A stretch of 64,000 nt of DNA, taken from assembly GCA_051747385.1 (NCBI GenBank), contig JBNJGB010000001.1, positions 231,119-295,118 on the forward strand. The letters are read 5' to 3'. The DNA is from JBNJGB01 sp051747385 (GTDB taxonomy: Bacteria > Myxococcota_A > UBA9042 > PHBI01 > JACKFB01). The position numbers were made by a program, and so were the translations under genes. Below are positions 28,105-37,363 of this stretch, one piece after another. Under the pieces are notes generated by a model. That model ran no database searches, was not told the DNA's origin, and saw only the letters and a list, made by a program, of their open reading frames with translations. Each line of letters opens with the position of its first letter. Position 1 is the first letter of the stretch.

Positions 28105-30498
28105 GTGACGACGGAGGCTGGAACGAACCCCACACCGCGCCGCCGGTGGCCCCTGGCCCTGGCCCTCGTGCTGTTGACCGCGGGGATCGGCGTGGCCGCC
28201 TACCTCGTGTACGTGAAGCTGCGGCTGGGCTACGACCCGAGCTTCGAGAGCGCCTGCAACTACGGCGGGAAGTTCAACTGCGACCAGGTCCAGACCCACC
28301 CCGCCTCGCAGCTCTTCGGGCTCCCGATCGCCCTGTTCGCCATCCCCACCTACCTGGTGCTGGCCTTCCTGGCGGCCGCCGGGCTCCGGGCTCGCGAGGG
28401 CGCTTCCCGGGCCGTCAGCTACCTGGCGGGCATCGGCGTCCTCACCGTGGGACACGCGGCGTGGCTGGCCTGGGTCAGCCACAGCGAGATCGGCTTCTAC
28501 TGCCCGTACTGCATGGTGATGTACGGGGTGAACCTGGGCGTGACCGTCCTGGCCTTCGTCGCCCGGGGCGGCGTGGGCCCGGCCGTGAAGGAGGCCCTCG
28601 GCGGGGTCGCGCGCTTCGCCCGCCCCGCCCCGGCCGCCGCCGCGGTGCTGGTGCTGGCCGGCGGGCTGTCGGTGCTGACCTTCCAGCAGACGAAGGCCTC
28701 GATGATCGAGGCGGAGAAGGCCCGCGTCGCCGCGGAGATCGCCGACGCCGACACGGAAGCCGACACGTCGGGCGACGAAGCCGAAGCCGCGGAGGATGGG
28801 GACGAGGCGAAGCCGGAGCCGAAACGGGCCCCGCGGAAGCCGCCGGAACCCAAGCTCACCGAGAACGGCTACGACTGGTTCGAGGCCCCGGTGGACGAGG
28901 ACGACCACGTCCTGGGGCCGGAGGACGCGAAGGTCACGTACGTGTCGTTCAAGGACTTCGAGTGCGGCTTCTGCCGGTACCTGAGCAAGCAGGAGAAGCC
29001 GCTCAAGGAGAAGTACTCCGACCGGGTGCGCTTCGTCTTCAAGCACTATCCCATGAACGCGGACTGCAACTACCGGATGGGGAACTCGCGGATGCACCCC
29101 GGGGCTTGTCGAGCGGCGCGGGCCGCCATCTGTGCCGAGGAGCAGGATCGCTTCTGGGACATGCACGACGTGCTGTACGACAAGCAGAAGCGCTTCTCGG
29201 AGGAGCAGCTCCGGGGCTACGCCGAGGACCTGGGCCTCGACATGGCGGCGTACGACGCCTGCTGGGAGTCGGAGCGCCCGACGAAGAAGATCGAGAAGGA
29301 CGTCCGCACGGCCGCCCGGGCACGCATCAACGGCACGCCGCGGGTGTACATCGGCAACCGCCTGGTGACCGGGTCCACCGCCACCGACGTGCTCGACTAC
29401 TACATCCAGACGGCCCTGGAGAACCCGGTCCCGCCGGCCGCGGCGGAGGCGAAGGAGGCCGACGAGAGCACCCCGCGGATGCGGAAGGCCTCGACGGAGG
29501 ACGGCCCCTTCTGGATCGACTCGTTCGAGGCGTCCATCGACGGCGAGGGCCGCGCCGTGAGCGTGCCGGGCGTGAAGCCCGCCCTCGCGAGCTGGTTCGA
29601 GGCGAAGGCCGCCTGCGAGGAGGCCGGCAAGCGCCTCTGCACCGAGGAGGAGTGGGTCTCCGCGTGCATCGGCCAGCCGGCGAAGGACGCGGACGGCGAC
29701 GGGCACGTGACCGACGGGGACGTCCAGGGCCGCATGTATCCGTACGGTCCCTACTACGGCAAGGACGCGTGCCGGGACTCGGAGGACGAGCACCACGGCG
29801 AGGCGGGCAAGACCGGCGACCACCCGGCCTGTCGCACCCCGGAGGGCGTCTACGACCTGACCGGCAACCTCTACGAGTGGGTCGGCCACTCCGAGGACGA
29901 CGCCGCCATGATGGGCGGCGACTGGCGCGCGGGGTCGAGCGGCACCTGCCGCCGGCGAACGACAACCTACGGCGCCGGCATCAAGAACGCCACCACCGGC
30001 TTCCGCTGCTGCGCCGACCGCGAGGTGGAGGCGACGGCGAGCGCGGACGACGTGGAGGCCACGCCCCTGCCCGACGCGGTGGGCGACGCGGTGCCGAGCG
30101 ACCTGATCCTCGAGACGTTCGACGGCGGGAAGCTGAGCCCGGAGACCTTCCGGGGCAAGGTGACGTATCTCACCTTCTTCGCCTCCTGGTGCGGGAACTG
30201 TCGCAAGCAGATGCCCGCCATCAAGGACTGGCAGGAGGAGTGGGGCCCCGAGGGCTTCCAGGTCGTCGGCATCGACGTGGACCGCGTGAGGTCCTCCGGC
30301 GAGCGCTACGTGAAGACGCTGGAGCCCAACTTCACCGTGGCCTTCGACCCCTCGGCCGACACCATGAGCGACTTCGACATCGACGCCATGCCCACGAGCT
30401 TCATCGTGGACCGGGAGGGCGTCATCCGGAAGCGCGTGGTGGGCTACCGGGACCATGAGATCCCGGGGACCAAAAAGGCCATCCGGGACCTCCTGTGA
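28105..30498 (+). CDS. Four-part thiol-redox fusion: VKOR, DsbA-like, SUMF1-like and TlpA-like domains
   Basis: The 797-residue protein starts at a GTG behind AGGAGG. Residues 15-150 are a VKOR-type membrane domain with the loop Cys pair 51 and 59 and the active site CPYC at 133-136. A fifth helix (about 177-195) leads to an acidic linker. A DsbA-like thioredoxin domain has CGFC at 287-290 and the cis-Pro loop NGTPRVYI. Residues about 470-665 resemble FGE/SUMF1 (RLCTEEEWVSAC, LTGNLYEWV, MMGGDWRAG), but the canonical Cys pair is reduced to one (GTCRRR). Residues about 670-797 are a TlpA-like thioredoxin with WCGNC at 695-699. VKOR should pass electrons from DsbA-domain thiols to quinone. The gene overlaps the methyltransferase gene by four bases. 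Confidence 0.9.
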   Translation: MTTEAGTNPTPRRRWPLALALVLLTAGIGVAAYLVYVKLRLGYDPSFESACNYGGKFNCDQVQTHPASQLFGLPIALFAIPTYLVLAFLAAAGLRAREGASRAVSYLAGIGVLTVGHAAWLAWVSHSEIGFYCPYCMVMYGVNLGVTVLAFVARGGVGPAVKEALGGVARFARPAPAAAAVLVLAGGLSVLTFQQTKASMIEAEKARVAAEIADADTEADTSGDEAEAAEDGDEAKPEPKRAPRKPPEPKLTENGYDWFEAPVDEDDHVLGPEDAKVTYVSFKDFECGFCRYLSKQEKPLKEKYSDRVRFVFKHYPMNADCNYRMGNSRMHPGACRAARAAICAEEQDRFWDMHDVLYDKQKRFSEEQLRGYAEDLGLDMAAYDACWESERPTKKIEKDVRTAARARINGTPRVYIGNRLVTGSTATDVLDYYIQTALENPVPPAAAEAKEADESTPRMRKASTEDGPFWIDSFEASIDGEGRAVSVPGVKPALASWFEAKAACEEAGKRLCTEEEWVSACIGQPAKDADGDGHVTDGDVQGRMYPYGPYYGKDACRDSEDEHHGEAGKTGDHPACRTPEGVYDLTGNLYEWVGHSEDDAAMMGGDWRAGSSGTCRRRTTTYGAGIKNATTGFRCCADREVEATASADDVEATPLPDAVGDAVPSDLILETFDGGKLSPETFRGKVTYLTFFASWCGNCRKQMPAIKDWQEEWGPEGFQVVGIDVDRVRSSGERYVKTLEPNFTVAFDPSADTMSDFDIDAMPTSFIVDREGVIRKRVVGYRDHEIPGTKKAIRDLL

Positions 30499-31235
30499 CG
30501 GCGTCGGACGACCGGGTCGAGCGCGTGCCCCTGACGCGGCGCCTCCTCCTCTGGCAGCGCCGCCGGGGCCACCGGGTCGCCACCGACGACGTGGTCTGCG
30601 CCTGGGCCGGGGTGCGCGCCCGACCCGACGCCCGGCGCGTCCTGGACCTGGGCTGCGGCCACGGCGCCGTGACCCTCATGCTCGCCGGGGCGCTGTCCGA
30701 CGCCGGGCTCGACGCCGTGGAGGCTCAGGAGGTCTCCCACGCCCTGCTCGTGCGCAACATCACGGACAACGGCCTCGAGGGCAGGGTCCGCCCGCACCTG
30801 GCCGATCTGCGGGACCTGGACCTGGCGGAGCGCTTCGATCTGGTGACGGGGACGCCGCCCTTCATGCCCGTGGGCACCGGCACGCTGCCCGAGGACCCGC
30901 AGCGCGCCGCGGCCCGCTTCGAGCTTCGAGGGGGCGTGGAGGACTACCTGGAGGCCGCCGCCCGCCACCTGGCCCCGGACGGCGTGGCCTCCATCGTCAT
31001 GGACGCCGCCCGCCCCGAACGCTACGAGCGCGCCGTCTCCGCCGCCGGCCTGCACCTGCACCGGCGCGTCGCCGTCCGTCCTCGCGAGGGCGCTCCGCCC
31101 ACGTACCTCGTCTACCAGGCCGCCGATGCCCCCGCGGAGGCGGTCGAGGAGATCGACCTGGCCGTCCGCCGCCCCGACGGGGCGTGGACCGACGCCTTCC
31201 GGGCCATCCGGGGGCGCCTGGACCTGCCCTACTAG
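30495..31235 (+). CDS. Class I SAM-dependent methyltransferase, TrmN6/PrmC-like
   Basis: The 246-residue protein has motif I VLDLGCGHGAVTL for SAM binding and motif IV GTPPFMP, a variant of the NPPF/Y loop of N6-adenine and N5-glutamine methyltransferases. The overall order resembles TrmN6, which modifies A37 of tRNA-Val. The leading Asn of the loop is replaced by Thr, so activity on the usual amine is uncertain. It begins at a GTG overlapping the stop of the redox fusion gene, but no functional link is obvious. Confidence 0.75.
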   Translation: MTASDDRVERVPLTRRLLLWQRRRGHRVATDDVVCAWAGVRARPDARRVLDLGCGHGAVTLMLAGALSDAGLDAVEAQEVSHALLVRNITDNGLEGRVRPHLADLRDLDLAERFDLVTGTPPFMPVGTGTLPEDPQRAAARFELRGGVEDYLEAAARHLAPDGVASIVMDAARPERYERAVSAAGLHLHRRVAVRPREGAPPTYLVYQAADAPAEAVEEIDLAVRRPDGAWTDAFRAIRGRLDLPY

Positions 31236-31249
31236 CAGCGTCCGGGGCC

Positions 31250-33115
31250 CTACTGCGTGTAGTCCTGGTAGGTGTAGAACGCCGCGCGGATGCCGAACAG
31301 CAGCGCCGCCGCGCCCATGAGGGCGGCGAAGACCCAGAAGAAGTCCTCCAGGGGGAGGTCCTCGAAGCCCGCCAGGAAGACCACCAGCAGGTTGCCGAAG
31401 GCGATGCAGAGGAGCCAGAAGCCCATGACGACGGACTTCATGCGCTTCGGGGCCTGGCTGTAGGCGAACTCGAGGCCGGTGATGGAGACCATCACCTCGG
31501 ACAGGGTGAGGATGAAGTAGGGGATGAGCTGCCAGCCCACGTGGACGGGCTCGCCGGATATGGCGCCGGCCTCCACGGCGTGCTGCAGCAGGGCCACGGA
31601 CACGAAGGCGAGGCTCGCCACGAACATGCCGATGGTCATCCGGCGCAGCGGGCGCGGCGTGAAGCCCAGGCGCTCCATGAGGGGGTAGAGCCCGAAGGTG
31701 GTGTAGGGGATGAGCAGCATCACCATGAACGGGTTCAGGGCCGGGACCTGGGAGGGCTGGAGCTTGTACATGGGCCCGTTGGAGTACGCGATCCAGCCGA
31801 GGACCAGGCCCCCGGCGACGCCCGCGACCAGCATCAGCAGCCGTGCGATGGGCGTCTTCCGGAGGGTGAGCAGGAAGGCCAGGCCGACGGCGCCGCCGAC
31901 CAGCGCGCCCAGGAAGAGCCACCCGCCCGCGGACAGCTCCACGGCCATGTCCATGAGCCGAGCCTGGGCGATCCAGGTCGAGGAGTGCTGGTCGAACAGC
32001 GCCCAGAAGACGCTGACCAGGGCGAAGACGCTGACGATCTTCCAGACGGCCACGGGCCCCTCCGCGGCGGCCTGGCCGAAACGCCGCGCGGCGGGGCCGT
32101 ACAGCCAGTGGTCGCGGTAGTCGCGGCCGCCCTCCTCCGGCTGCTCGCCCGAGCCGACGTCCCGGCGGAACAGGCGAGCCCGGATGGAGTAGAAGGTCGC
32201 CGACAGGAAGCCGTCGTCCAGCTCCACGCGCTGGCGGACGACGAACAGGGCCCCGAAGACCACGAGGCTGACCGCCGACACGGTCCAGTAGACCGTCGGC
32301 GTGAACACGTCGTGGAAGAACGCGGGGACGCCGACGGACAGGAACAGGGCGCTCCCGGCGAGGACATCCAGCAGGCCCCGCTTGCCCGGGTGGGTCGGCG
32401 GCACGTGGACGAAGTCCTTCCTGCCCATCCAGAAGAACAGGGTCGCCAGGCCCATGAGGATGCCCGGGATGCCGAAGGCCCAGCTCACGCTGCCCGTGTA
32501 GTAGTAGTGCCCGGCCGCGTCCACGAGCTGCTCGCCCCGGATCCACGGGATGAAGATGGTCGCGAAGGCGGAGCCGAAGTTGATGATGAAGTAGAAGGCG
32601 TTGAAGACCTTCTGGAGCAGATGCCAGTTGGACCGCCCGAACTGGTCGCCGACGTGGGCCGACACGCACGGCTTGATGCCGCCCGAGCCGACGGCGATGA
32701 GGCCGAGGCCGATGTACAGGCCCTGGATGGGGTCTATGAGGACGGCGCCCAGCATCTCCTGCTGCCAGTAGGGATCCTCGAAGACCGCCAGGGCCAGGTG
32801 CCCCAGACAGTAGACGATGGACAGGGTCAGGATGGTCCAGTACTTGCCCAGCAGGCGGTCGGCGACGATGGCGCCGATGAGGGGAAGGCCGTAGACCGCG
32901 GCGAAGAAGAGGTGGGTGGTGGCCGTGGCCTCCAGCTCCGCGACCTTCGGGTCCGTGCCGCGGAGGTTGATGTACAACCCCACGACGTAGACGTAGAGGA
33001 TCGCCTTCATGCCGTAGTAGCTGAAGCGCTCGCACCCCTCGTTGCCGATGATGTACTTGATCCCGGACGGATAGCCGGTCTCGTTCGGATCGGGCGCGGT
33101 GCGGTACTTCGCCAT
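31250..33115 (-). CDS. Proton-dependent oligopeptide transporter (POT/PTR2 family)
   Basis: The 621-residue major-facilitator transporter has about 14 helices. The POT signature is at the N-terminus (EGCERFSYYGMKAIL), and FFAAVYGLPLIGAIVADRLLGKY and GSGGIKPCVSAHVGDQF follow the family. It should import di- and tripeptides with protons across the inner membrane. It is longer than most bacterial POTs because of extended cytoplasmic segments (for example about residues 300-370). The start MAKYRTAPDPNETGYP aligns with the family; the longer open frame upstream does not. It is divergent from malate dehydrogenase. Confidence 0.93.
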   Translation of the reverse strand: MAKYRTAPDPNETGYPSGIKYIIGNEGCERFSYYGMKAILYVYVVGLYINLRGTDPKVAELEATATTHLFFAAVYGLPLIGAIVADRLLGKYWTILTLSIVYCLGHLALAVFEDPYWQQEMLGAVLIDPIQGLYIGLGLIAVGSGGIKPCVSAHVGDQFGRSNWHLLQKVFNAFYFIINFGSAFATIFIPWIRGEQLVDAAGHYYYTGSVSWAFGIPGILMGLATLFFWMGRKDFVHVPPTHPGKRGLLDVLAGSALFLSVGVPAFFHDVFTPTVYWTVSAVSLVVFGALFVVRQRVELDDGFLSATFYSIRARLFRRDVGSGEQPEEGGRDYRDHWLYGPAARRFGQAAAEGPVAVWKIVSVFALVSVFWALFDQHSSTWIAQARLMDMAVELSAGGWLFLGALVGGAVGLAFLLTLRKTPIARLLMLVAGVAGGLVLGWIAYSNGPMYKLQPSQVPALNPFMVMLLIPYTTFGLYPLMERLGFTPRPLRRMTIGMFVASLAFVSVALLQHAVEAGAISGEPVHVGWQLIPYFILTLSEVMVSITGLEFAYSQAPKRMKSVVMGFWLLCIAFGNLLVVFLAGFEDLPLEDFFWVFAALMGAAALLFGIRAAFYTYQDYTQ

Positions 33116-33276
33116 CGGCACGGGGCTCCTGTCGTCGGGCGGCGGCACCCTATCCGCATGGGGTCGGGGCGACAAGACGAACCGCCGGCGGGCGCGCGAG
33201 AACCGATGGACGAGCCGGGCGCGATCTGCTACTCCGGCGATGCGTCCAAACGCGAACGATTCTCTGGAGGATCGCC

Positions 33277-34257
33277 ATGACAAAGCCCATCCGCGTCGCC
33301 GTGACCGGGGCCGCCGGCCAGATCGGTTACTCGCTACTCTTCCGCATCGCCTCGGGCGAGATGCTCGGGCCGGACAAGCCCGTCATCCTCCAGCTCCTGG
33401 AGCTCCCCGTCGCCATGAACGCCCTCGACGGCGTGGCGATGGAGCTCACGGACTGCGCCTTCCCCCTGCTGCACGGCATCGAGACCGCCGACGACCCGCG
33501 GGTGGCCTTCAAGGACGCCGACATCGTCCTGCTGGTGGGCTCCAAGCCGCGGACCAAGGGCATGGAGCGGGCCGACCTCATCAAGGAGAACGGCCCCATC
33601 TTCACGGGCCAGGGCCAGGCCATCGACGAGGTGGCCGACGACGACGCCAAGGTCCTGGTGGTCGGCAACCCCTGCAACACCAACTGCCTCATCGCGGCCG
33701 CCCAGGCCACGCGCATCCCGAAGAAGAACTTCACGGCGATGACCCGCCTGGACCACAACCGCGCCGCCGGCCAGATCGCCCTGAAGGCGGGCGCCACGCC
33801 GGGCGACGTGAAGAACATGCTCATCTGGGGCAACCACTCCCCCACGATGGTGCCGGACGTGACCCGCGCCTCGGTCGGCGGCAAGGCGGTCACGGACGCC
33901 CTCGAGGCCGACTGGATCGGCGGCGAGTTCGACAAGACCGTCCGGACCCGCGGCAAGGCCATCATCGAGGCCCGCGGCAAGTCCTCCGCGGCCTCCGCTG
34001 CCAACGCCGCCATCGACCACGTCCACGACTGGTTCCTGGGCACCGGCGACAACGACTTCGTGTCCATGGCCGTGCCCTCCGAGGGCCAGTACGGCGTGCC
34101 CGAGGGCCTCATCTTCTCGTTCCCCTGCCGCATCAACGGCCCCTGGGAGTACGAGGTGGTCGAGGGCCTCGAGCTCACGGACGACCTGAAGGAGCGCATC
34201 CAGAAGACCACCGACGAGCTCGTCAGCGAGCGCGAGACGGTCAAGGACCTCCTGTAG
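33277..34257 (+). CDS. mdh: Malate dehydrogenase (cytosolic-type, LDH/MDH type 2)
   Basis: The 326-residue enzyme has the NAD-binding loop VAVTGAAGQIGYSLLFRIA, the substrate Arg in AMTRLDHNRA and the catalytic His in IWGNHSPTMVPD. It interconverts malate and oxaloacetate in the TCA cycle. The sequence belongs to the group related to cytosolic MDH of eukaryotes, common in high-GC bacteria. GGAGG a few bases upstream fixes the start. A strong hairpin follows 15 bases after the stop. It is transcribed alone. Confidence 0.96.
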   Translation: MTKPIRVAVTGAAGQIGYSLLFRIASGEMLGPDKPVILQLLELPVAMNALDGVAMELTDCAFPLLHGIETADDPRVAFKDADIVLLVGSKPRTKGMERADLIKENGPIFTGQGQAIDEVADDDAKVLVVGNPCNTNCLIAAAQATRIPKKNFTAMTRLDHNRAAGQIALKAGATPGDVKNMLIWGNHSPTMVPDVTRASVGGKAVTDALEADWIGGEFDKTVRTRGKAIIEARGKSSAASAANAAIDHVHDWFLGTGDNDFVSMAVPSEGQYGVPEGLIFSFPCRINGPWEYEVVEGLELTDDLKERIQKTTDELVSERETVKDLL

Positions 34258-34271
34258 GGACTCCCCGTATC

Positions 34272-34302
34272 GGCCGCCCGCTTGCCTCGGCGGCGGGCGG
34301 CC
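34272..34302 (+). terminator. Hairpin terminator behind mdh
   Basis: GGCCGCCCGC (34272-34281) and GCGGGCGGCC (34293-34302) are perfect 10-bp arms with an 11-base loop. Flanking GTATC and GATAC can extend the stem. It begins 15 bases past the mdh stop. There is no T-run, as often in very GC-rich genomes. Confidence 0.7.
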
Positions 34303-34371
34303 CACGATACTGACGCGCCCGGTCGACGCCCCGTCGGCCGGGCGTTCGTTCGTCCGACGCGAGGCCCTCCG

Positions 34372-35046
34372 ATGCTCCGACCGCTCGCCACCGTGCTCGT
34401 CCTCGGTCTCGTCGCGCCGGCCACCGGGTGCGGAGACGATCCGCTGGAGATCGTCTGCGAGGGCAAGCTCGTCACGGGCGAGGACGGCCGGCAGCGCTGC
34501 GTCTTCGACGGCCCGGCGCCGACCCCCGACGTGACGGAGCCGGAGGAGGACACGGCACCGTCCGTGCCGGACGTGGAGCCGGATCCCGGCGCGCCGCCGG
34601 AGGACACGGCGACCGAGGAGGATACGGGGCCGGACCCGGAGTGGCAGTGTTCCGTCAATCTGGCCGGTCAGAAGACCATGGGCGAGTGGTGCACGAAGCA
34701 CTGCGAGTGCGAGTCGGGCTTGTGCTACGACGGTCCGTACCTCGGCGACTTCCGGTTCTGTACGCGGGAGTGCGGCGGCCTCGGCACGAGCTGCGACAGC
34801 TACTCCACCGGGGACGCACGCTACGTCTGCCTGTTCCCCCTGGACGGGACCGACGGGAGCGGCTCGGGGCCTCATGCCGTCTGCCAGGTGGTGTGCGACG
34901 ACCTGGACGACTGCAAGCGGTACGGCTCAGCCTATGACGCCTGCGGGACCTTGACGTGCACCGACTCGTCACAGGCCCGCTCCTGCTGGGGCGAGAACAC
35001 CCTGCACACCGCCCGCACCTGCCAGATCGCCTCCGAGGTGCAGTAG
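34372..35046 (+). CDS. Cys-rich outer-membrane lipoprotein, unknown function
   Basis: The 224-residue product has a lipoprotein signal (VLVLGLVAPATGC, Cys20). An acidic Pro/Thr/Asp linker with repeated PDV and EEDT motifs spans about residues 45-85. The secreted domain contains some 15 cysteines (for example EWCTKHCECESGLCYDG), clearly disulfide-rich. Such lipid-anchored Cys-rich proteins with acidic stalks are frequent in Myxococcota. I recognise no defined domain. It would need the periplasmic thiol oxidation machinery, for which the VKOR-DsbA fusion 4 kb upstream is a plausible helper (inference). Confidence 0.75.
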   Translation: MLRPLATVLVLGLVAPATGCGDDPLEIVCEGKLVTGEDGRQRCVFDGPAPTPDVTEPEEDTAPSVPDVEPDPGAPPEDTATEEDTGPDPEWQCSVNLAGQKTMGEWCTKHCECESGLCYDGPYLGDFRFCTRECGGLGTSCDSYSTGDARYVCLFPLDGTDGSGSGPHAVCQVVCDDLDDCKRYGSAYDACGTLTCTDSSQARSCWGENTLHTARTCQIASEVQ

Positions 35047-35057
35047 GACCGCCTCAC

Positions 35058-35091
35058 CGGGAACGGGAACGGGAGCGGGAACGGGAACGGG
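35058..35091. repeat. GGGAAC/GGGAGC hexamer array
   Basis: About 34 bp of GGGAAC and GGGAGC units fill the gap between the convergent lipoprotein and gshA genes. The same order of units is seen at 4670 and 4801 and, inverted, at 55788. Each copy sits at or near a 3' gene end or in a gap. Confidence 0.8.
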
Positions 35092-35093
35092 AT

Positions 35094-36488
35094 TCAGGCG
35101 GGGATCTCGATCCAGTTGGCCTGGTAGTGGCTCAGGACCTCGATCGGCGTCGGGTGGGTGCGGGCGTACCACTCCAGGGAGTCGTCGGCCGGGCAGCGGC
35201 CCTGGTCGACCTGCACGCACAGGGGCTCCAGGTAGACGCTCTCGTCCTCGTGGCCGTAGGTCTCGGCCTGGCGGGCGAGGCCGTGCCGGGCGATGTCCAG
35301 GAGCTCTCGGGCCAGGTCCGTCGTGAGATAGCGCGCGCGGGGGACCGAGGCCTGCAGCGCGTACCTGGCCGCGTCCGCCCGGTGCTGCTGCCGCTCGGCG
35401 AAGCTCCAGCTCTTCACCAGGTCCCAGGCGGCCTCGCGAGCGGCCTCGTCGTAGAGGACCCCCTTCCAGATGGCCGGCAGGGCGGGGAGATACGGCGGCT
35501 TCACGCAATCCGCGGAGCGCATCTCCATGTACGTCTTCAGGCGCACCTCGGGGAAGAGCGTGGTGAGGTGGAGCTCCCAGTCGTCGAGCGTCGCCCGGTG
35601 GCCCTGGAAGCCGTCCCGCAGGAAGTCCTCGAAGGGCAGCCCGGCGCAGTCCAGGTAGCGCCCGTCCCGCACGATGAAGAACAGGGGCACCTTCAGGGCG
35701 TAGTCCCGGTACCGCTCGTAGGTCGGGGCATCCCCCTCGAACACCCAGCGCAGCAGGCCGCAGCGATCCGGGTCCGTGTGGTTCCAGACGTGGGCCCGGT
35801 AGCTCTTCCAGCCGGACGGCCGCCCCTCGACGAAGGGCGAGTTGGCGAACATGGCCGTGACGATGGACGACAGCCCCATGGAGGTCCGGAGCTTCCGGCC
35901 CATGTCCGCCTCGTCGCCGTAGTCCAGGTTCGCCTGTACCGTGCACGTCGACTTCATCATGACGTGGGCGAGCCTCCCCCGGGTGGGGAGATACCGCTTC
36001 ATGATGTCGTAGCGATGCTTGGGCATCCACCCGATCTGATCGAGCCGATGCACCGGGTTCGCGCCCACCCACAGCCACCGGACGGGCAGCCGATCCTGGA
36101 GGTGGGCGAGCTCCGACTCGTGCCTTCGAAGCTCGGCGACCGTCTCGTGGATGGTGTCCACGGGCGCGCCGCTGAGCTCGAACTGGCCCCCCGGCTCGAG
36201 CGTGACCGACGCGCTGGAGCCACCGAGCGCGATGGGGAGGTCCGCCTCGTACTCCGGCCCCCACCCGCAGCAGCCTGCGAGCTCCTCGAGGAGGCTCCGG
36301 ATCCCGGGTCTCCCGCCCTCCGACTCATAGGACAACGGGACGCCGTCCGGATAGAGCACCGGCATCTTCTCGTACTCGGAGCCGATGAGCCACCGATCCG
36401 CAGGGCGCTCCCCGCGTGCGAAGCCGTCGAGGAGCTGGGCCCGGGACCGGATCGGCTCCGGCTCCCTGGCAGGCGACGGCTGCGTCAC
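35094..36488 (-). CDS. gshA: Glutamate-cysteine ligase (plant/proteobacterial type)
   Basis: The 464-residue enzyme resembles the GCS2-like ligases of plants and alphaproteobacteria. Segments include LIGSEYEKM, VTLEPGGQFELSGAP, MMKSTCTVQANLDYGDE, YMEMRSADCVKPPYLPALPAIWKG and AETYGHEDESVYLEPL. It joins glutamate and cysteine, the first step of glutathione synthesis, in the cytoplasm. No gshB is nearby. The GTG start overlaps the stop of the E/A-rich repeat protein gene (GTGA), so it is translated from the same messenger as that protein and the PilZ protein, an odd pairing. Glutathione would serve the maiA product among others. Confidence 0.93.
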   Translation of the reverse strand: MTQPSPAREPEPIRSRAQLLDGFARGERPADRWLIGSEYEKMPVLYPDGVPLSYESEGGRPGIRSLLEELAGCCGWGPEYEADLPIALGGSSASVTLEPGGQFELSGAPVDTIHETVAELRRHESELAHLQDRLPVRWLWVGANPVHRLDQIGWMPKHRYDIMKRYLPTRGRLAHVMMKSTCTVQANLDYGDEADMGRKLRTSMGLSSIVTAMFANSPFVEGRPSGWKSYRAHVWNHTDPDRCGLLRWVFEGDAPTYERYRDYALKVPLFFIVRDGRYLDCAGLPFEDFLRDGFQGHRATLDDWELHLTTLFPEVRLKTYMEMRSADCVKPPYLPALPAIWKGVLYDEAAREAAWDLVKSWSFAERQQHRADAARYALQASVPRARYLTTDLARELLDIARHGLARQAETYGHEDESVYLEPLCVQVDQGRCPADDSLEWYARTHPTPIEVLSHYQANWIEIPA

Positions 36489-37363
36489 TCGGACTTCTTC
36501 CGGGACTTCTTCCCGCGACGCTTCCGCTTGCGAGGCTTCCGCTTCTTCTTCGGCTCCTCTTCAGCCGCCTTCTGCTCCTCTTCGGCCTTCGCCGCCTCCT
36601 CGGCGCCGGCCTCCTGCTGCGCGGCCTCCGGATCCTCCTCCGAGACCGCCTGCATCATCGCCGTCGCCTCCTCGGCACCGGCCTCGCCCTCGGCGACCTC
36701 GGCCTCCTGCTGCGCGGCCTCCGGATCCTCCTCCGAGACCGCCTGCATCATCGCCGTGGCCTCCTCGGCCTCCTCGCCGGACTCCACGAAGTCGCCTTGG
36801 ATGAGCGGCTCCTCGGTCACGTCACCCCACGCGGCGGCGGCCTCCTCGGCGCTCACCTCCGGAGCGGGCGCAGACTCGGGCTCGGGCGCGGCCTCCTCCG
36901 CCTCCTCGGGCGCGGCTTCCGCCTCCTCGGCACCGGCCTCGCCCGCGGCGACCTCGGCGTCCTCGGCTGCGGCCTCCGCCTCGACCACCTCGGCCTCCTC
37001 GGGCGCAGCTTCCGCCTCCTCGGGCGCAGCTTCCGCCTCCTCGGGCGCAGCTTCCGCCTCGACGATCTCGGCCTCCTCGGGCGCAGCCTCCGCCTCCTCG
37101 GGCGCGGCCTCCGCCGGGGCGACCTCCTCCCCCTCCGGGAGACCCTCCTCGCGGGCGGTGGCGGCGAGCGCCTCGAAGCTCGCGGGCTCCTCCCCGGCGA
37201 CCTCCTCCGACACCTGGACCTCTCCGCCCTCGGTGACCGCCTGCACGCGCTCGAGCGTCTGTCGGTAAAAGGCCGAGAAGCGGTTCAGGATCACCTCCGA
37301 GGGAGGGAGCTCCCCGTGACGCTTCAGCAGCCCGATCTCCACCGGCTCGATGGTCGCCTTCAT
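36485..37363 (-). CDS. Glu/Ala-rich repeat protein with basic tail
   Basis: I do not recognise the family. The 292-residue product has a folded-looking N-terminal 50 residues (ATIEPVEIGLLKRHGELPPS, LNRFSAFYRQTLERVQAV). About 200 residues of imperfect AAPEEAE repeats follow. Two copies of EEATAMMQAVSEEDPEAAQQ are encoded 93 bp apart and nearly identical at the DNA level. A 20-residue Lys/Arg tail (KKKRKPRKRKRRGKKSRKK) ends it. The middle is strongly negative and the tail strongly positive. It is coupled to the PilZ gene upstream (ATGA) and to gshA downstream (GTGA). A scaffold or nucleic-acid-associated role is possible but unproven. Confidence 0.75.
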   Translation of the reverse strand: MKATIEPVEIGLLKRHGELPPSEVILNRFSAFYRQTLERVQAVTEGGEVQVSEEVAGEEPASFEALAATAREEGLPEGEEVAPAEAAPEEAEAAPEEAEIVEAEAAPEEAEAAPEEAEAAPEEAEVVEAEAAAEDAEVAAGEAGAEEAEAAPEEAEEAAPEPESAPAPEVSAEEAAAAWGDVTEEPLIQGDFVESGEEAEEATAMMQAVSEEDPEAAQQEAEVAEGEAGAEEATAMMQAVSEEDPEAAQQEAGAEEAAKAEEEQKAAEEEPKKKRKPRKRKRRGKKSRKKSE

